Source: Papaver somniferum (lineage: Eukaryota > Streptophyta > Magnoliopsida > Ranunculales > Papaveraceae). From it: 64,000 nucleotides of DNA. Positions 14,700 to 27,599 of the stretch are shown in pieces (the stretch's first letter is position 1; the number at the start of each line of letters is the position of its first letter). The position numbers were made by a program, and so were the translations under genes. The notes under the pieces were generated by a model that was not told the DNA's origin, did not search any database, and was given only the letters and a program-made list of their open reading frames with translations. The stretch lies in contig NC_039358.1 in the NCBI RefSeq assembly GCF_003573695.1, positions 100,440,117 to 100,504,116 of the forward strand. Reading direction: 5' to 3'.

Positions 14700-15940
14700 T
14701 TGATGGATTTTCACCCATTTATCAGATGTATTCTCTCAGCTTCTTCCCGAGGTCTGGTAGCTAACGTGAATATCTTGTCCATGTTTGCCTTTGTCGTCAT
14801 GTTATACATGTAGGTCTCTAAGAACACCTTGGTGGTGAGATGATGATAGGAGTTGATCGAGTTAGGTGGGAGATTTTCAAACCAAGTTAGCGTTGATGCT
14901 TTCAAACTGGATAAGAAATACTTGCACATGACGTCATCATTAGTTTCCCAATGTACGAGTACACGTGCGTAGTACCTCGAATGGATGATAGGGTCACCGG
15001 TGCTGTTGTAACATGTGAAGGGGGGCATAGGTGCATTCATGACATAAAACACGAATGACGATGTGCGAGCTTCGTATATGACTTCTTCTAGACGTGCTCC
15101 GCCTCCTTGACGAGACTTCAGACCGTTCAGCTCTTCCCTCAACATCTCCGTATGCTCATACATATCTTTCATTCGGTTCTGGTTGGTCGTACCTCTGTAA
15201 CCGGATGCCGTATATGCTCATACATATCTTTCATTTGGTTCTGGTTGGTCGTACCTCTGTAACCGGATGACGTATGTGATGGATCACTTGGGATGTTCAT
15301 CACATTCCTCCTTCTTTGCCTGACAGCCAGCGGTTCTGGGCTGATAACGATCTGATTATCCTTGTCTACTCGATGATGACACCCGTTTACCTGGGATGCC
15401 CCTTCGTGATCTGATTGATGTGTTAAGGATCTCTGCTGCGAATCATTGACTCCCTAAGTGGAATTCTCTGGTCCATAAAAATTTCCTAAATGACCCCACT
15501 CTGTGGTAAACGATTGAAGATCCCGCCTGCAATCAAATCATGACTCACAGGCTCCGAAAGTGTTAGCATTTTTAATAACTGCATTCTCGGCGTCTCGCCG
15601 GTCTGTTCTATTGTGTCATTCTGGAGAGCCACTTTCGGTACTTTCAATGCCTTTGCTGCCTTATTGGCCAATACTCTTGTTGTTAGCGTGTCGACTACCG
15701 CTGCTTTAGTTGTTTCCGCTCTAGCTTCCCTTTCCTGACGCTTTCTTTAACCGCTTTTTCTCTGGCAGCCTTTTCTGCCTCTGCTTTGGCTTCGCTTCAG
15801 CTTTGTCCCTAGCTATCTTTATGCGACTTCAATCTGGTTTTTCGGTGGTTCGCTTAATTTCTTTGGCTGCTCTCTGGAACTTGCTCGTGAATTAAGCTTT
15901 AAGGTATGTGGTATTTCCTTTGATTTTCCCATCCCATTCT
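14700..15940 (-). pseudogene. Ty3/gypsy gag
   Basis: A 153-codon open stretch (14711-15172) has MPPFTCYNSTGDPIIHSRYY, VMCKYFLSSLKASTLTWFEN and INSYHHLTTKVFLETY, the retrotransposon gag capsid pattern (LxGxAxxWFxxLPxxSIxSFxxLxxxF). Upstream to about 15936 the frame is Lys/Ala/Glu-rich and broken, with MGKSKEIPHTLK a possible start. 15160-15270 contains a short tandem copy of the text around TCATACATATCTTTCATT. Inactive. Confidence 0.8.
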
Positions 15941-16649
15941 ACGATAACCTCGCAAGATCGAAAAGATAGCCAAAGCGCAAACTCCCTTCGATTTTATGGG
16001 CGGTGTGCTACAACGTGAATCATTTTTTCAAAAGAGAAGAAAACTCCTTAAGTTAAAAAAACAATAGTGGCATCCTTTTAGACGGATATATTTCTATAAG
16101 CTCAAGTTTCATCGGAATTTGGCCCCTAATTAACACTTAGCAAAAAAAATTAAGTAAATATAAAATTCACCATGATGTGTCCTTTTGGAGTCTCTTGTTT
16201 TGCGTTCCATGATACTCGAAAGAATGACTTATAATGGATAGTCAGCCAGGTCTGGTAGAGAACTGTTCGTAGATATCGTAATGTGATTCAGTGGCGTGTC
16301 TTCTGTTTGTAACTTTACCATTTCAAATAATCCAAGATAATGTGAGAAGAGAATATTTTGAAACACACACCCTCAACATATGTACCATATATTTATGATT
16401 TGAGTTTCAGGAGAAATAAAAGGCTATCAATGCTGTACTGATTTTTCATATGATCTTTGAGTGTTGCACTCTTTATTGTTATTTATGAAGCATATAAAGT
16501 TGTCTTTTGAGGATAATCATGACTACTATAAAGCAATATTTACACCATGAAATAAAAAATTATTAAAACAAAAATTATTGTCTTGAAAGTTTTTGAAGGG
16601 AAGATAAAAAATCTTTTATCGATAAATCTTCTTGTTTCCACCGTTAAAC
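15941..16649. other. Leader between gypsy gag and its upstream LTR
   Basis: AT-rich, no coding sequence. It should be the 5' untranslated region of the minus-strand element. A clear tRNA primer-binding site next to the LTR border near 16650 cannot be recognised, probably through decay. Confidence 0.4.
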
Positions 16650-18519
16650 AGTAACCGCTAAAAACCCAACCAGTGATCTAGCAAGGTTCTTGGTACGCTC
16701 AAGTAAATTCATTCATATTCGACCAATACATGTAAATGAATTGTAAATAATAAGTACCAAAAATATAAAGTGCTATAAATATAAATGATACAAAGGATTT
16801 AACGTGGTTCAATCAAAACCTACGTCTACGAGGATAAGAACTAAGTATTACAATGTCGTCCCTCACTCTACTCCTGACTCTTCCTCCTGCAATGTCCATT
16901 CCCTTCTCCAAAGCTCATGCCATCTATTTATAGAACTTTGTCTGGGTGCAACCATTTGCTCTTGCGATCTTCAAGACCGCCAGACCGGGTATTTTGCGTA
17001 GCTTGTGTGACTTCACGGTCTTGTCTGGTGTTGTGTGCTTCGCTAGAAGCTCGTCACACGGAGGATCCGGTTAAGTGGAGGTAGTTGTAAGCATTAAATG
17101 CTATGTGGGCAGACTCACACGTGTATAACGGCTCTTTTTCTAACTGTTCGTAAAACTATCTCGAGATTTGTTTAAGTAGAATCAAATCCTAACTGTTCGC
17201 ACAACTCTGTCTCGAGATCTGTTTAAGTGGAATCAGGATTGCTCCGGTGCTTCGTGTGTGCCGAACATAAGCTGCATAGGCTGCTTCCTGTCTTAGATCT
17301 TACCACGTTTAGTGCTTCGTCTGTGTCGAACATAGGCTGCTTCCAGTCTGGGATCACGCCAGGCTACGATGTGGTCGGGCCACATACTCTAAGTATGTGA
17401 CCCCTCTTCTTTTATTTACACGTAATAAAAAGTTAGGTTTAACTAAAATCACGTCCTACTTTTTCTCCCCAAAAACATGAAAACTACTTTTATCGTCACC
17501 ATCCAATAGAGAGGTTTCACTTGGATATTTAGTGACCAAAAATCTGGTTATGGGGTACTTTTGATTCAATATCAACTATCCAAACTACCCTTCAATTAAA
17601 ATTAAAACTTAAAAACAGAATCAAAACCTAATTTCTATTCTTCATTCTTCACATTTCAATTGCTCTTCTTCTTCCTCTCCTCTTTCTCTTCGTCCTTTTC
17701 ATCGTAAATCCATTTGAATTCATTTCATCTAACAAACCCATGGTGTATGTAAGGTAATAATCGAACATACCCATCTTTGTTTACTTGTTTTTGTGCATAA
17801 AATAGGTTAGATTGAATGAAATCGAAGTAAAATTAGGATTTTAGTTACTTTTTGCTAGTGTTACGTCTGGGTACGTTACTAGATTTTTCAACCGTAATTT
17901 AGTTTTTGAGATTTTTCAACCGTAATTTAGTTTTTGAGATTTTTCAACCGTAATTTAGTTTTTGAAGAACTTACGTCTAGGTTTAGTTCAATTCAACCGT
18001 AAACTTTGATTTACATGTTGTATTACGTCTAGGGTTAGTTGAATTCCAACCGTAATTTTCAATTTTACGCCTAGGATTAGTTGAATTCCAACCTTAATTT
18101 TCAATTTTACGTCTAGGTTTAGTTTACTGAATTTTCCTTTCGTCAACCTAGCCGTAAATTTCAATTTTACGTCCAGGTTCCTTTTAATTCCAACCGTAAA
18201 AATTGATTTTACGTACAGATTTGGTTGATTCCAACCGTAAAAATTTATTTCGTCCAGGTTTGGATTAATTCCAACCGTAAAAATTAATTACCATCTAATA
18301 AAATTAAATTAAATTAAAATTAACTAAATTATTTAAGATAAAAGGTTTTTAATATTACTTCTGGTGGGTGACTCGTTTGTCCCACGACCTCGTTTTTGTC
18401 CATCTTACCATACGGTGTATATTTTGCAGTGCTTCTTGTGTGGCGAACATAGGCTGCTTCCGGTCTGAGATCTTACCACGTTTACGGTGTATATTATGCG
18501 ATTACAGGTAGCCTACCAG
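16650..18519 (-). mobile_element. LTR (upstream copy) of the decayed Ty3/gypsy element, split by an insertion
   Basis: 16650-17365 and about 18412-18519 match the LTR at 9229-9955. The 1-kb stretch between them belongs to another repeat. This copy also carries local expansions: a 70-bp unit (GTGCTTCGTGTGTGCCGAAC ... GATCTTACCACG) occurs three times where the other LTR has it once, and a segment with TCTCGAGAT...GTTTAAGT occurs twice. Exact ends are uncertain. Confidence 0.65.
17370..18411 (+). mobile_element. Non-autonomous repeat rich in ACCGTAA motifs, inserted in an LTR
   Basis: Interrupts the gypsy LTR. From 17506 (AGAGAGGTTTCACTTGG, then GTGACCAAAAATCTGGTTAT) it matches, inverted, the segment ending near 61370. 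The middle (17870-18300) holds many copies of TTCAACCGTAATTT or ACGTCTAGGTTTAGTT, including a 31-bp unit three times in a row at 17880-17970. No protein is encoded and no terminal inverted repeat or target duplication can be fixed. Confidence 0.6.
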
Positions 18520-18958
18520 CTAACTATTAACGCAAACAATTTCTGTACCAGCGAACTCTTCCGAAGTGGGGTTAAGGTGGGGAACCAAGAGATGTTTTTG
18601 AATGGCATTTTATGCCGCTATCTTCCCGATTGGTTGAATAGTTAAAATAAAAGAATCTTGATTGGTCGCTACCAGCACATGCGTCGATGTTGGTCCAGAA
18701 AATTAAGACTTGGGGAGCGGATTTTTTTCTAGCGGCTGGATTGTTAACAGATGGCCGGAGGTCACAGGCTAAGTTGATAAGAATGCAATTATAACTGAAT
18801 TTCAGTCAACTCTCTTTTTGATTTGCAAGTTCAAATACATGGGTTAAAAGGGAGACATATTATTCCATACATTTGTAGATCCAAATTAACATTACTCTCT
18901 CGAATTGCCAATTCTGAACAAAAGAGTAAACCTTCATTTCTAGATCATCATTTTTCGT

Positions 18959-19304
18959 TTAAATACAAGGATTTTGGCAGTAACATCGTCGGCGGGCTCC
19001 GCGGCAATGACCATCTGAGAATCTTTCAGTTTGACAGACGTTTCGGCAATTGGTGTCACTAACACAAAGCCCTCTGAATTTATGGCTTTTTGAGTCGCAC
19101 ATCCTGTTTGTCCTAGCACCATCAACCCTCATCACCATCGCCTCCTCTGGGAATCACATAAAAGACCAAACCATAGTCATAAGTTTTAGCCAAATGAAAA
19201 TATATACGCTAGCAAGGGATGAGAAACTTACGGAAGGTTAACAGCAGCAACATGAAGAAAAAAACAGAGCCAATAACGGACTTGGTGCGAATGCCACTCT
19301 TCAT
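18959..19304 (-). CDS. Plant defensin precursor (two exons)
   Basis: Small secreted antifungal-type peptide of the plant defensin (gamma-thionin) family. Exon 1 is 19304-19232 (ATG; 73 bases), the GT-AG intron is 19231-19147, and exon 2 is 19146-18959 (TAA). The product is 86 residues. Residues 1-24 start MKSGIRTKSVIGS and run into a hydrophobic FFFMLLLLTF, a signal peptide. The mature domain has eight cysteines at 41, 52, 58, 62, 72, 79, 81 and 85, i.e. C-x10-C-x5-C-x3-C-x9-C-x6-C-x-C-x3-C, the family spacing with the CxC pair and the gamma-core GHCRGARRRC. The intron near the end of the signal peptide is also typical. The basic RGARRR loop suggests an antimicrobial role, but target and tissue cannot be inferred. 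It is the next gene downstream of CYP97B on the same strand. No break is seen; expression is unknown. Confidence 0.9.
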
Positions 19305-19379
19305 GACTGAAGCACTATACAACTTTACCTCTCTGAAATGGTTTGGATGGATATACAACCAATGCAGCTAGCTAGCTAG

Positions 19380-19386
19380 TTTATAA
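19380..19386 (-). promoter_or_regulatory. Probable TATA box of the defensin gene
   Basis: TATAAAC on the minus strand, about 76 bases upstream of the defensin ATG at 19304, a plausible distance for a plant core promoter with a short leader. A run of GCTA repeats lies beside it (19366-19379). Confidence 0.5.
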
Positions 19387-20002
19387 CCAGGGAAATGGCA
19401 AGAATAAAAACACTACGTGGCTGTTAAGTGTCGATACGTGTTTACTGCCTTTTGACATGCGTTCAAAGTGATGGTGACACCTAAATTGCATGCAGGTCCA
19501 AGTTTTACCATTTCAATCACCATTTGCATACACCTTTTGTAAAAATGTCCAGGGCGTAACACCCACGAAAATTTATTGGTTTAGAGGCAACTAGAGATAT
19601 TATGTGAGTAGCATTTAATGACCCGCAGTCAAAGTATATGACACAAGGCTCATCATATTTCTCCATACGATCAGTGACGGAACTAGAAGGTAGTTAGCAC
19701 GATAGTTTTAAACACAACTGCTCACGATAAATTAGCCATACAGTGATGATACCATACCAGGATCTGTGCCACACCGTAAATTTTAAGTCGGTACAAAATT
19801 ACAAATTCAGGGAATGGTACAAATTTTGGAACTTGCGGTAGTATTTGCTAGTCGCTTCTAAAAATAAAGCATGTGTGAGTGAACCAAATGCACGATATTT
19901 TCCGTGCCTTTTGGGTAGTATCAAAAATTCCATAACAGAGCCTCGCCATGCTATAGTGGCTTAACAGGATGTTAGGAACTGCTTTTAGACTCGGTCTCTC
20001 GA
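19387..20002. other. Intergenic, defensin promoter and CYP97B 3' flank
   Basis: No coding sequence recognised. It contains the defensin upstream region and, toward 20002, the 3' untranslated region of the P450 gene. The poly(A) site cannot be placed. Confidence 0.4.
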
Positions 20003-23000
20003 TCATTGATGTCTCTTTCTTAGCTTGCACCATAGACCATTCTTAGTATGAATTGTAGCCCCTGTAACTAATTCCACAGACTCTGGAGATCCCTTAAGCT
20101 CAACATCGAAATTCTGTAACAACATAGCTAATGCTACAGTAGATTCCATCAGGGCAAACTGGTCTCCTACACACTTACGTGGCCCTCCGCCGAATGGTAA
20201 GAAGGCAAAATCTGCAATGATCTGAATATCGAAGAGACGGTTAAAGTATGAGCGTCGAAATTATATATCAATTGAATCTGGTAGTAGGTATTTTGTACCT
20301 CGTTGGGGTACATTGCTCCAGGACTTCTGGAAGGATCAAAACCTGCCCATCCTTCTATACCTTCACTTTTCTTTTGCACTAAGAACCTTTCTGGTTCAAA
20401 ATCATTAGGCCGATCCCAAAAATATGGAGACCGGTGAAGATTGTAAACCTGGAAAAGAACAAGTTAGTTTCTTGTAAACTTTCAAGTCAGGAATTTGATT
20501 TAATTTAATATAAACGAAAGAGGTATACAATAACCATCTCATGTTGTTCGTATCACAAAATCATGGGTACCAGATCCATAGAATCATGAATCAATTTTCT
20601 AACATCCTCTCTCCTTCATTCTCTAAATCAGAGCAGAGTTTGGCAAATACAAAATCAAGATGATAACCATATAGTAGGAAGGATTTAGGTGCTGACGAGT
20701 ACGGAACTCAGGCTGTCAGTATCACCACCCACTTTACCACTGTACTACAGTGACACCTGCAACCATCTACTTGATTTCCTTGGGAGGAAATCCCTTCTCT
20801 TAATCACAGACTTTAGACAATATATCAGTACAGGGCAAATCTGAAGATAGAAACAGCCAAAGTTGCTGCATATTCTGATTCTGATTTATTGACTCATGTA
20901 ATAATCTAAAGCCTACAGAATGTTCAAGCATTTCAGTCTTTCCCAGTCAGCACTAACTTGAGAACTTATTATTGAAAAGTAACAGACTAGCTTGAGAACT
21001 TCTTCCATATCCTGCTAGAATAAAATCTTACTGGATGTACTAGATGTTAAAAGGACTACTTACAGAGATAAAGATGTCGGTCCCAGCAGGAATTGCATAT
21101 CCATCTTTTTCCCCGTTGTATCCTCCTGCATAATTGATTGAACTTTAGGCATCATCCACACATCCATAAAATTCAAGTAAAGAAGGTAATCGCAATAGAA
21201 GGTGATACACATGTCAGTTATATAATATATCATCATTTAAGTAACATGTCAGATGAACCACAACTGCATAATTGCATAATGTCCCGATGAACCACAACTG
21301 TCAGTTATATAGAGCTAATGATGTGGAGTCGGTTAGACACTTGGTGGTTGTACGAGGAAGTCTGGGATGAGTCCCACTTGCATCCATAAGTAACATGTAA
21401 TTATCTAATCTACGTAACATTCATATGAGAGAGTATCAGATGATTCAGCAAACACCTACATCTTGGTGTAAGAGAGAACAGGTACCTGGCAATACATCAG
21501 ATTTGAGGGAACGCCTAATAAGCAATGGGGGTTGAGGATACAAACGCAGTGATTCCACAACAATAAGTCTTATGTACCTAAAAGAAAAAGGTTTACAGTT
21601 AAATAGTACTCGAACAACCTAGAAATAAAGCCTATCCAATAAACGCAATACCAGCTTGAATATACATATATGATATTACATGCACAAGGTTTAATACGCT
21701 ACAAAAAGTATTTAACGAAGTACGTGTTAGAAAAGTTGAATTGTCATATAATATCTTATATTTCTCTGCTCTAAAGTTAGTGATCGGCATATATAGAGTT
21801 GATATCATTCATCTAGTTGGTCCAGAATCCAGATAAATTTGGAAGCTAAAGTTTGAAAGTTTCGGATTGTTGGACAAGACAAATGATGATCATGAATGTG
21901 ATGTACACACTTAAATTTAGGTGATTTAATTTGCAGACGTGCCCTATAACATTCTAGTTCAGTTTGGAAGAGGTATTCTCAATTTTTTAACACAATAATT
22001 CATTTTTCAGTTTTCTTCTTCTTGTATAAAATGGTTCTGTGGACTAATAACACATTTAAAAAGTTAATTTTGATAAAAACTTCACAGATAATACCCAGAA
22101 CCAAAGATTTTGTTACCACTTCCACAAGCAAGTGTGACTTACTCCAAATTCTTGACGCATTCGTAAGTTGTTTTGCCACGACCAATGACAGAATCAATCT
22201 CAGCTTGAGCTTTTCTCATTTTTTCAGGGTTCTGTATTTATGAACTAAACTCAAAACAGCTAAATTTCCGATAACTCTCAATAGAAAGCAAACTTTACAG
22301 TTTATATCTGTAAGTCTTATTTTAAAAGGAACTGCAGTATGAACCTGAGCAAGTAGGAAAACAGCCCAAGTTAGAACAGCTGCAGTTGTTTCATGTCCAG
22401 CAATAAGCATGGTCATCAGGTCATCCCGAAGCTGTAATATCAAAGTAAGAGATAAAATAGTGACTTACCATACAAACAGAAATTGAAATTCAGTTGCGGG
22501 GGAAAAGAAAGTAAGAATTACAGGCGTAAATATTAGAAACACACAATTTACGTGTATGTAGATGTAATAAATGAAGAATGTTGGATAGTTTACCTGCCGG
22601 TCGTCGACATCAGCTCCACGCATATCAACCAGAAAACGAAGAAGACTTGCATCCTGCAAGCTTACCGCAAAGACAAAGTGCAACATTCATTGGGACTTGC
22701 TTTTCTAGTACGTTATATGCGAGAGTAAAAAATCTTGAGTTTAAAAAAAAGGTGGAATCTGTTTAACAGTTTCTTGGAGAAGTCAAATCAACCTTCAGAT
22801 TTGAGTAGTCTCTTTGTTGCAGTTTCTCGACATCTGTTTCCTGCAGAAGAATAAGAGAGTCGAACTCAAAAACTGACTAAATGTTTCGCTTTGAGGTCTA
22901 TGCATGAGAAACAGCATACATTATTGTGCTGTGAGTTTATATTTATGTAAAGAGTAAATACTGGTTTCTTATGATGACTCTTAAATTTATTAAGGATACA

Positions 23001-26000
23001 TGTAAGGCGTAAAATTCTGCTTTAGTGGAACTAAAGGATTTCCACTTAACTATAACTTACAGCTCGAACAGAAATACTTCAAGTTCAACCACATTGATTG
23101 CTGTAAACATTATCTAATTAAAAACTCAAGAAACCAATCAAGCCTCACCAGAATCAAGGTGGAAGGATTCAGTAATCTCATAAACAATGCACCATCATTC
23201 AACAAGAGATCTTAACTAGAGAGGTTATTTCTTGTAAGACGGCGACTATACATTGTACCATATCTTCTTACAGATCCAACAACATAAAAAGCCAGTCTTA
23301 CACAATTTATAGTGTTTCTGCAGGATCATTTAAGAGCTTAATATTCTAAGTACAATTTATCTGTTTCAGAGACATATTTATCATTTAAAAGGACAAAAAA
23401 AAAAAGAACATTTTACCATCGATTATAAAATTTTCAAATCATCCGTGATTTACTTTTCATGAAAATAAAACATCATTAGTAATTAAATCATGAGAGTTGA
23501 ACTTAAAATGTCAATTTGTTCAGCTAAGGTTTCATCTAACCTCCCTTGTGTCTTTTGCATTTCTTATAAGCCCATCAAGGCAGTCGTTGATAACCTTAAG
23601 GTCATTCTGAAATTTACGCTGCCTAGGAACCAGCCACCTTGCCAGGGGGAGTTTCCAATAAGGAATATAGAAAGTTGATCGGTGTTCTGCTTCGAAAAGA
23701 GTACCATATACTGCCTACAGTGAAAACAACAACATATAAATTAGTGATCAACATGGCTTATAGTATCTGTTCAAACCAAATGGACTACAGCAAACCACTT
23801 CAGAGATATACATTACTGCTCGAAACACATAAAAACCCCTAGTCTTACATTCCGTAAATGAGTCCACTTAGCATTGTTTGATCAAACCTATATAATTAAA
23901 AAGTACATTGGCAGCAAGCGCCCCCTTCATTTCCAAACTCCACCATTGAAACGGCTTAGGGAAAGTTTTTTTTGTCCGTATATTAAAACAAACATCCTGA
24001 GCCCGGAAATGGGTCCAAGTTTTAGCAACATAGCGAGAATCCCTCTACTGAATGTGAAGCAGTACCAGATCATGTACACATATGCAAAGCTGCTTGTTTT
24101 AAGCAATAACTGTGAGACAAGATTAAGCTTTATTGTTTGAACACCTGCACGAAGCGGGAGAACTATTGATAGAGAGTTGGCAAAAGGAACAAAGATTCAC
24201 TTTGCTTGTTGTTGGTTGTTTTCCATAGTTACAGACTTACAATTGGGCTAAGTACTTGCATGCTATCTGTCATACATTAAAGCCCTCTAGGTATAACACA
24301 AGAGTGTACATCCATGAGGCAGTAGTACATGATATCTTTCTTGGTATACCATAACATGATGAGAGACAGAGAAAGAGATTGACTCACTGCTAGAACTCCA
24401 TCTCTTCCCTCTGTCTCAATGAGTAAAATCCTTGTAATCTACGAGTTAAGTTTTTCAGATGAACAATATTAATTTCAGATGTCACAGAATGTGCTTCTTA
24501 TGACATCTGAAAATTACGATACCCTGTGGTCTAGGTAAATTGCGACTTCGGCACTTCGCATCTACTCTTACCTTGGCATTCTATCAATGCAATCTATGAA
24601 TCAGCATTTTAATCAATAGCAATCAATTTGTCCTGCAAGTAGTGAAAGTATTTTAATGGAAAACCATTAACATTTCTGGCCAAATACCACCCACAAAGGG
24701 CATGAAACAATTGTTCTACATCTTCAACCTAATGTGTATTGCCAATATAAACCAGATTGAACTTTAAATGTATACTAACCAAAATATTGCATAACCTGTG
24801 GCTGTTGGAGAAACACTAAAGTATACAGATCGACTGTAAACAACAGCATAGTAGACACTTGATATTTATAAACTAATCTTCGTACCTTAATTACGGGAGA
24901 TTCTTTACTGACGGAGCCAAAGTCATAGTTAAAGACACCAAGCCCAATAATGTCAAGAGCCAAATTTGAGAACTCAGCTTCCAGATCTAACTCAATTGTG
25001 TTTCCTCCAAGTCTTTCCTCTACTTCCAAAAGTCTATCAATTTTCGTAATGGTTCTATCTGAACAATCAGTGAATATTTTGACCATAGCTTCCAGGAATA
25101 AGGTATGAAAACCAGGAGCAATAACTGCAATGCAGGAGGACAAAATCAAGCTTCTGCATTACCAGATTACCATATAAAGGTAACACCAGAAATTGCAATG
25201 CGGAGAACATGAAATCAATAAATTTAGATGGTGAAATTCTAGAAGATAGGAGGGATAACATAATGTAATTAGAAGTTTCTGAAAGAATAGGCATGCCTAG
25301 ATGTACATAAAAACATCTTAATGCTCACCTCTTCTCCTTAGCTTCCAAGTCTCAAGATCAGCAGGTATAAGCCCTTTTCCCATTATCGGTTCTAGGATAT
25401 CAGCAAGTACTCCCTAATTGAAAGATGAAATAGGGGTATAAAAGATCAAATGAACAACTTAAGTGCTTCACAATGTTATAGCTTACAGAATGATGTCATA
25501 TAGAAGCTTTTAGAGTAAACGATTGTTAATAGATGATAAATAAAGCGTTGTTGATCGTACTATATACCTATATGATTTAAGTGGCTAGCAAGAAGATGAG
25601 TCCTCAGACTAAGAGTTCAAATAGACTCAAAAGATGGAATGTGACAGGACTGTAGATGTTATTTACATTGACAACCATGAAATATGCTACACAGAAAAAT
25701 ACTGCAGAAGCATGCACAACAAAACACAATACTAACTAGTATTAGAATCAAACAAGAAAAAATTCTCAAAGTATGATATCATACCTTATCATAAGAAAAT
25801 GCATTTTCACGTAAGATATATCTCGCAACAATGGGGTCGGATACGACAACAAATGCTTTTGGTCCAAATGCAAGTTTGTAAACTGAGCCATGCTGCCAAC
25901 AACAACAAAATAATTTTTCTTACAAAATATACGTGACTTTAACACACATTTGCAAGCATTAGTAAAGTCTCTAGGGATAAGGCTAAAAACATGTTTACCT

Positions 26001-26538
26001 GCAAGAACCAATCATAAAGAGAGAAAAAAAGAGGTCGGTCGAACAAATCGGTAACAGCACCTTCAGCAATGGGCATTGAACCAAGGTTTCCACCACTCAA
26101 CAAATTAGTAAGAAGATTGCTTGCATTATCAAGTATATTTCGCTTAATTTTCGGTTCTTCTTCTGTATCTGTAGACTGACATCTGAAACAAGACACAATT
26201 TTCACACAATTCTAATCAATAAATTACTCTGCTGCTCATGAAAATCACAACCCTTAATTTATTTTTATTTTTTTTACTGAACAGTTCTAATTGTAGAAGT
26301 CATACATAATTCTCAATTGAACTATGTAGATACGAATGATAAAGATTCAATTTATATACTGCGGTGAGTAGAAAAAGCATGTGTACCTAATTCGACACCG
26401 ATTTTTCTGAAATAATATCTGAAGAGTAGCTTTTGAGTATGAATTTGCTAATCTCGAAGTACCAAAATCAAAAGAATTGATTCTATGGAAATTGCCATGA
26501 ACAGGCATTGGAAGCTGCTGCACACTAGCAGTAGCCAT
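20003..26538 (-). CDS. CYP97B: Cytochrome P450 CYP97B (probable plastid carotenoid beta-ring hydroxylase)
   Basis: Haem monooxygenase of the CYP97 clan. CYP97A/C hydroxylate carotene rings in plastids; CYP97B is thought to share this activity. Fourteen exons on the minus strand: 26538-26387, 26182-25999, 25892-25785, 25413-25329, 25124-24886, 23714-23541, 22840-22793, 22653-22594, 22431-22345, 22231-22143, 21577-21486, 21125-21064, 20448-20299 and 20221-20003 (TGA). All have GT-AG borders and consistent phases, for 1749 bases or 582 residues, the usual CYP97B length. The N-terminus is Ser/Gln-rich without acids, like a transit peptide. Seen: [18 protein letters not shown] near the start, oxygen-activation AGHETT (361-366), ExxR at 417-420 (ESLR), haem loop [10 protein letters not shown] with Cys527, and end [15 protein letters not shown]. 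The segments [23 protein letters not shown] and [15 protein letters not shown] mark CYP97B rather than A or C. No disruption. Confidence 0.95.
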
Positions 26539-26581
26539 AGCAGAATTTTAATCTTCCCTTCAGAATTTTAATCTTCCCTTT
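26539..26581. repeat. 20-bp perfect tandem duplication upstream of CYP97B
   Basis: CAGAATTTTAATCTTCCCTT is present twice in a row immediately 5' of the CYP97B start codon, inside the probable 5' leader. Slightly further out, AATCTCAAAGTGGATGACT is also present twice (26610-26628 and 26646-26664). Confidence 0.85.
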
Positions 26582-27144
26582 GGGTTGTGGAAAGAAAGAC
26601 TGGACTGGTCTGGAATCTCAAAGTGGATGACTTACCAACAAAAATAATCTCAAAGTGGATGACTCGTACACATCCAATCAACTTCTGCCACGCTAAAAAT
26701 TTAAATGTTAATTTTGAAGTAAATTAGTAACCCTTATCTGTATATTTTATGTAATGGCTAAACGGCATTTGCCTAATTGGTGGCTAATTAATTTTTTCAG
26801 TTTCTCAAGCATACGTTTTGGAATATGCTCATTTTTTGTGGTTATGTAGATGTTTGTAAGACGAGCATATCCCAATATATTAGCCTTAAATACGATGTCG
26901 TTTAAAATTTAGTAAGAAAAAAAATCCTCCGAAATGTGAGATGGTGTGAGAATAATAGGAGTGTAAGGAGATCCTTCCTCTTAGTTGTAATGTTGAACAA
27001 GTGATTCAGAATTACCTGATTTTATATTATCTGAAGGCTAGAAAGATATGGAAATATTTCTTAGATAGTTTGTGAGCTAAATGGCTGTTTTCAGAAAGCA
27101 TAAAATCTAATATCTAGGAATGACCTAACAAGAAGAATAGCAAA
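26582..27144. other. CYP97B upstream region
   Basis: Expected promoter. No certain TATA box or protein-coding sequence. 26815-26895 resembles 3810-3890. AT-rich. Confidence 0.35.
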
Positions 27145-27363
27145 ATGACAAAAAAGATATAGGGAATTTTGTGGTTTGCAATCTGGTGGACTATTCGGAG
27201 CACGCGCAATAATATGATTCATAACAACAAGAAAAGAAATTCCAATCAGCTAATAGTGGTGATTAAATGTACTCTTTTCAGTTGGTATTTGAACATTATA
27301 ATTTTTGAAGGTTACTCCTTGAGTACCCTTATTTATAATTGGGATGTTGTCTCTAGAAAGAAC
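27145..27363 (+). pseudogene. LINE remnant: ORF2 C-terminal tail
   Basis: Plus strand reads GILWFAIWWTIRSTRNNMIH and then IIFEGYSLSTLIYNWDVVSR before a stop. The WxIWWTIWxxRNNxIF block and the final LIxxWD segment are typical of plant LINE ORF2 ends. Confidence 0.6.
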
Positions 27364-27599
27364 TGACTTTTGTATTTGTATTTGTCTTTCATTTTCGTCG
27401 ATTTGATGAAAATTAGTTTTTAATATAGTATTGCCTTTTGCCTTTCAAAGAGGTAATATATTAAAAACTATTGGTACGTTTCTCAAATGTGATTTATTTT
27501 ATTTTATTTTTTATATTTACAGGTATTTAATTTCAAAATTACTAAGATTTTAATAATACTGAAAAATACACTCTAATCTACGACTAGAAAATTAATGAT

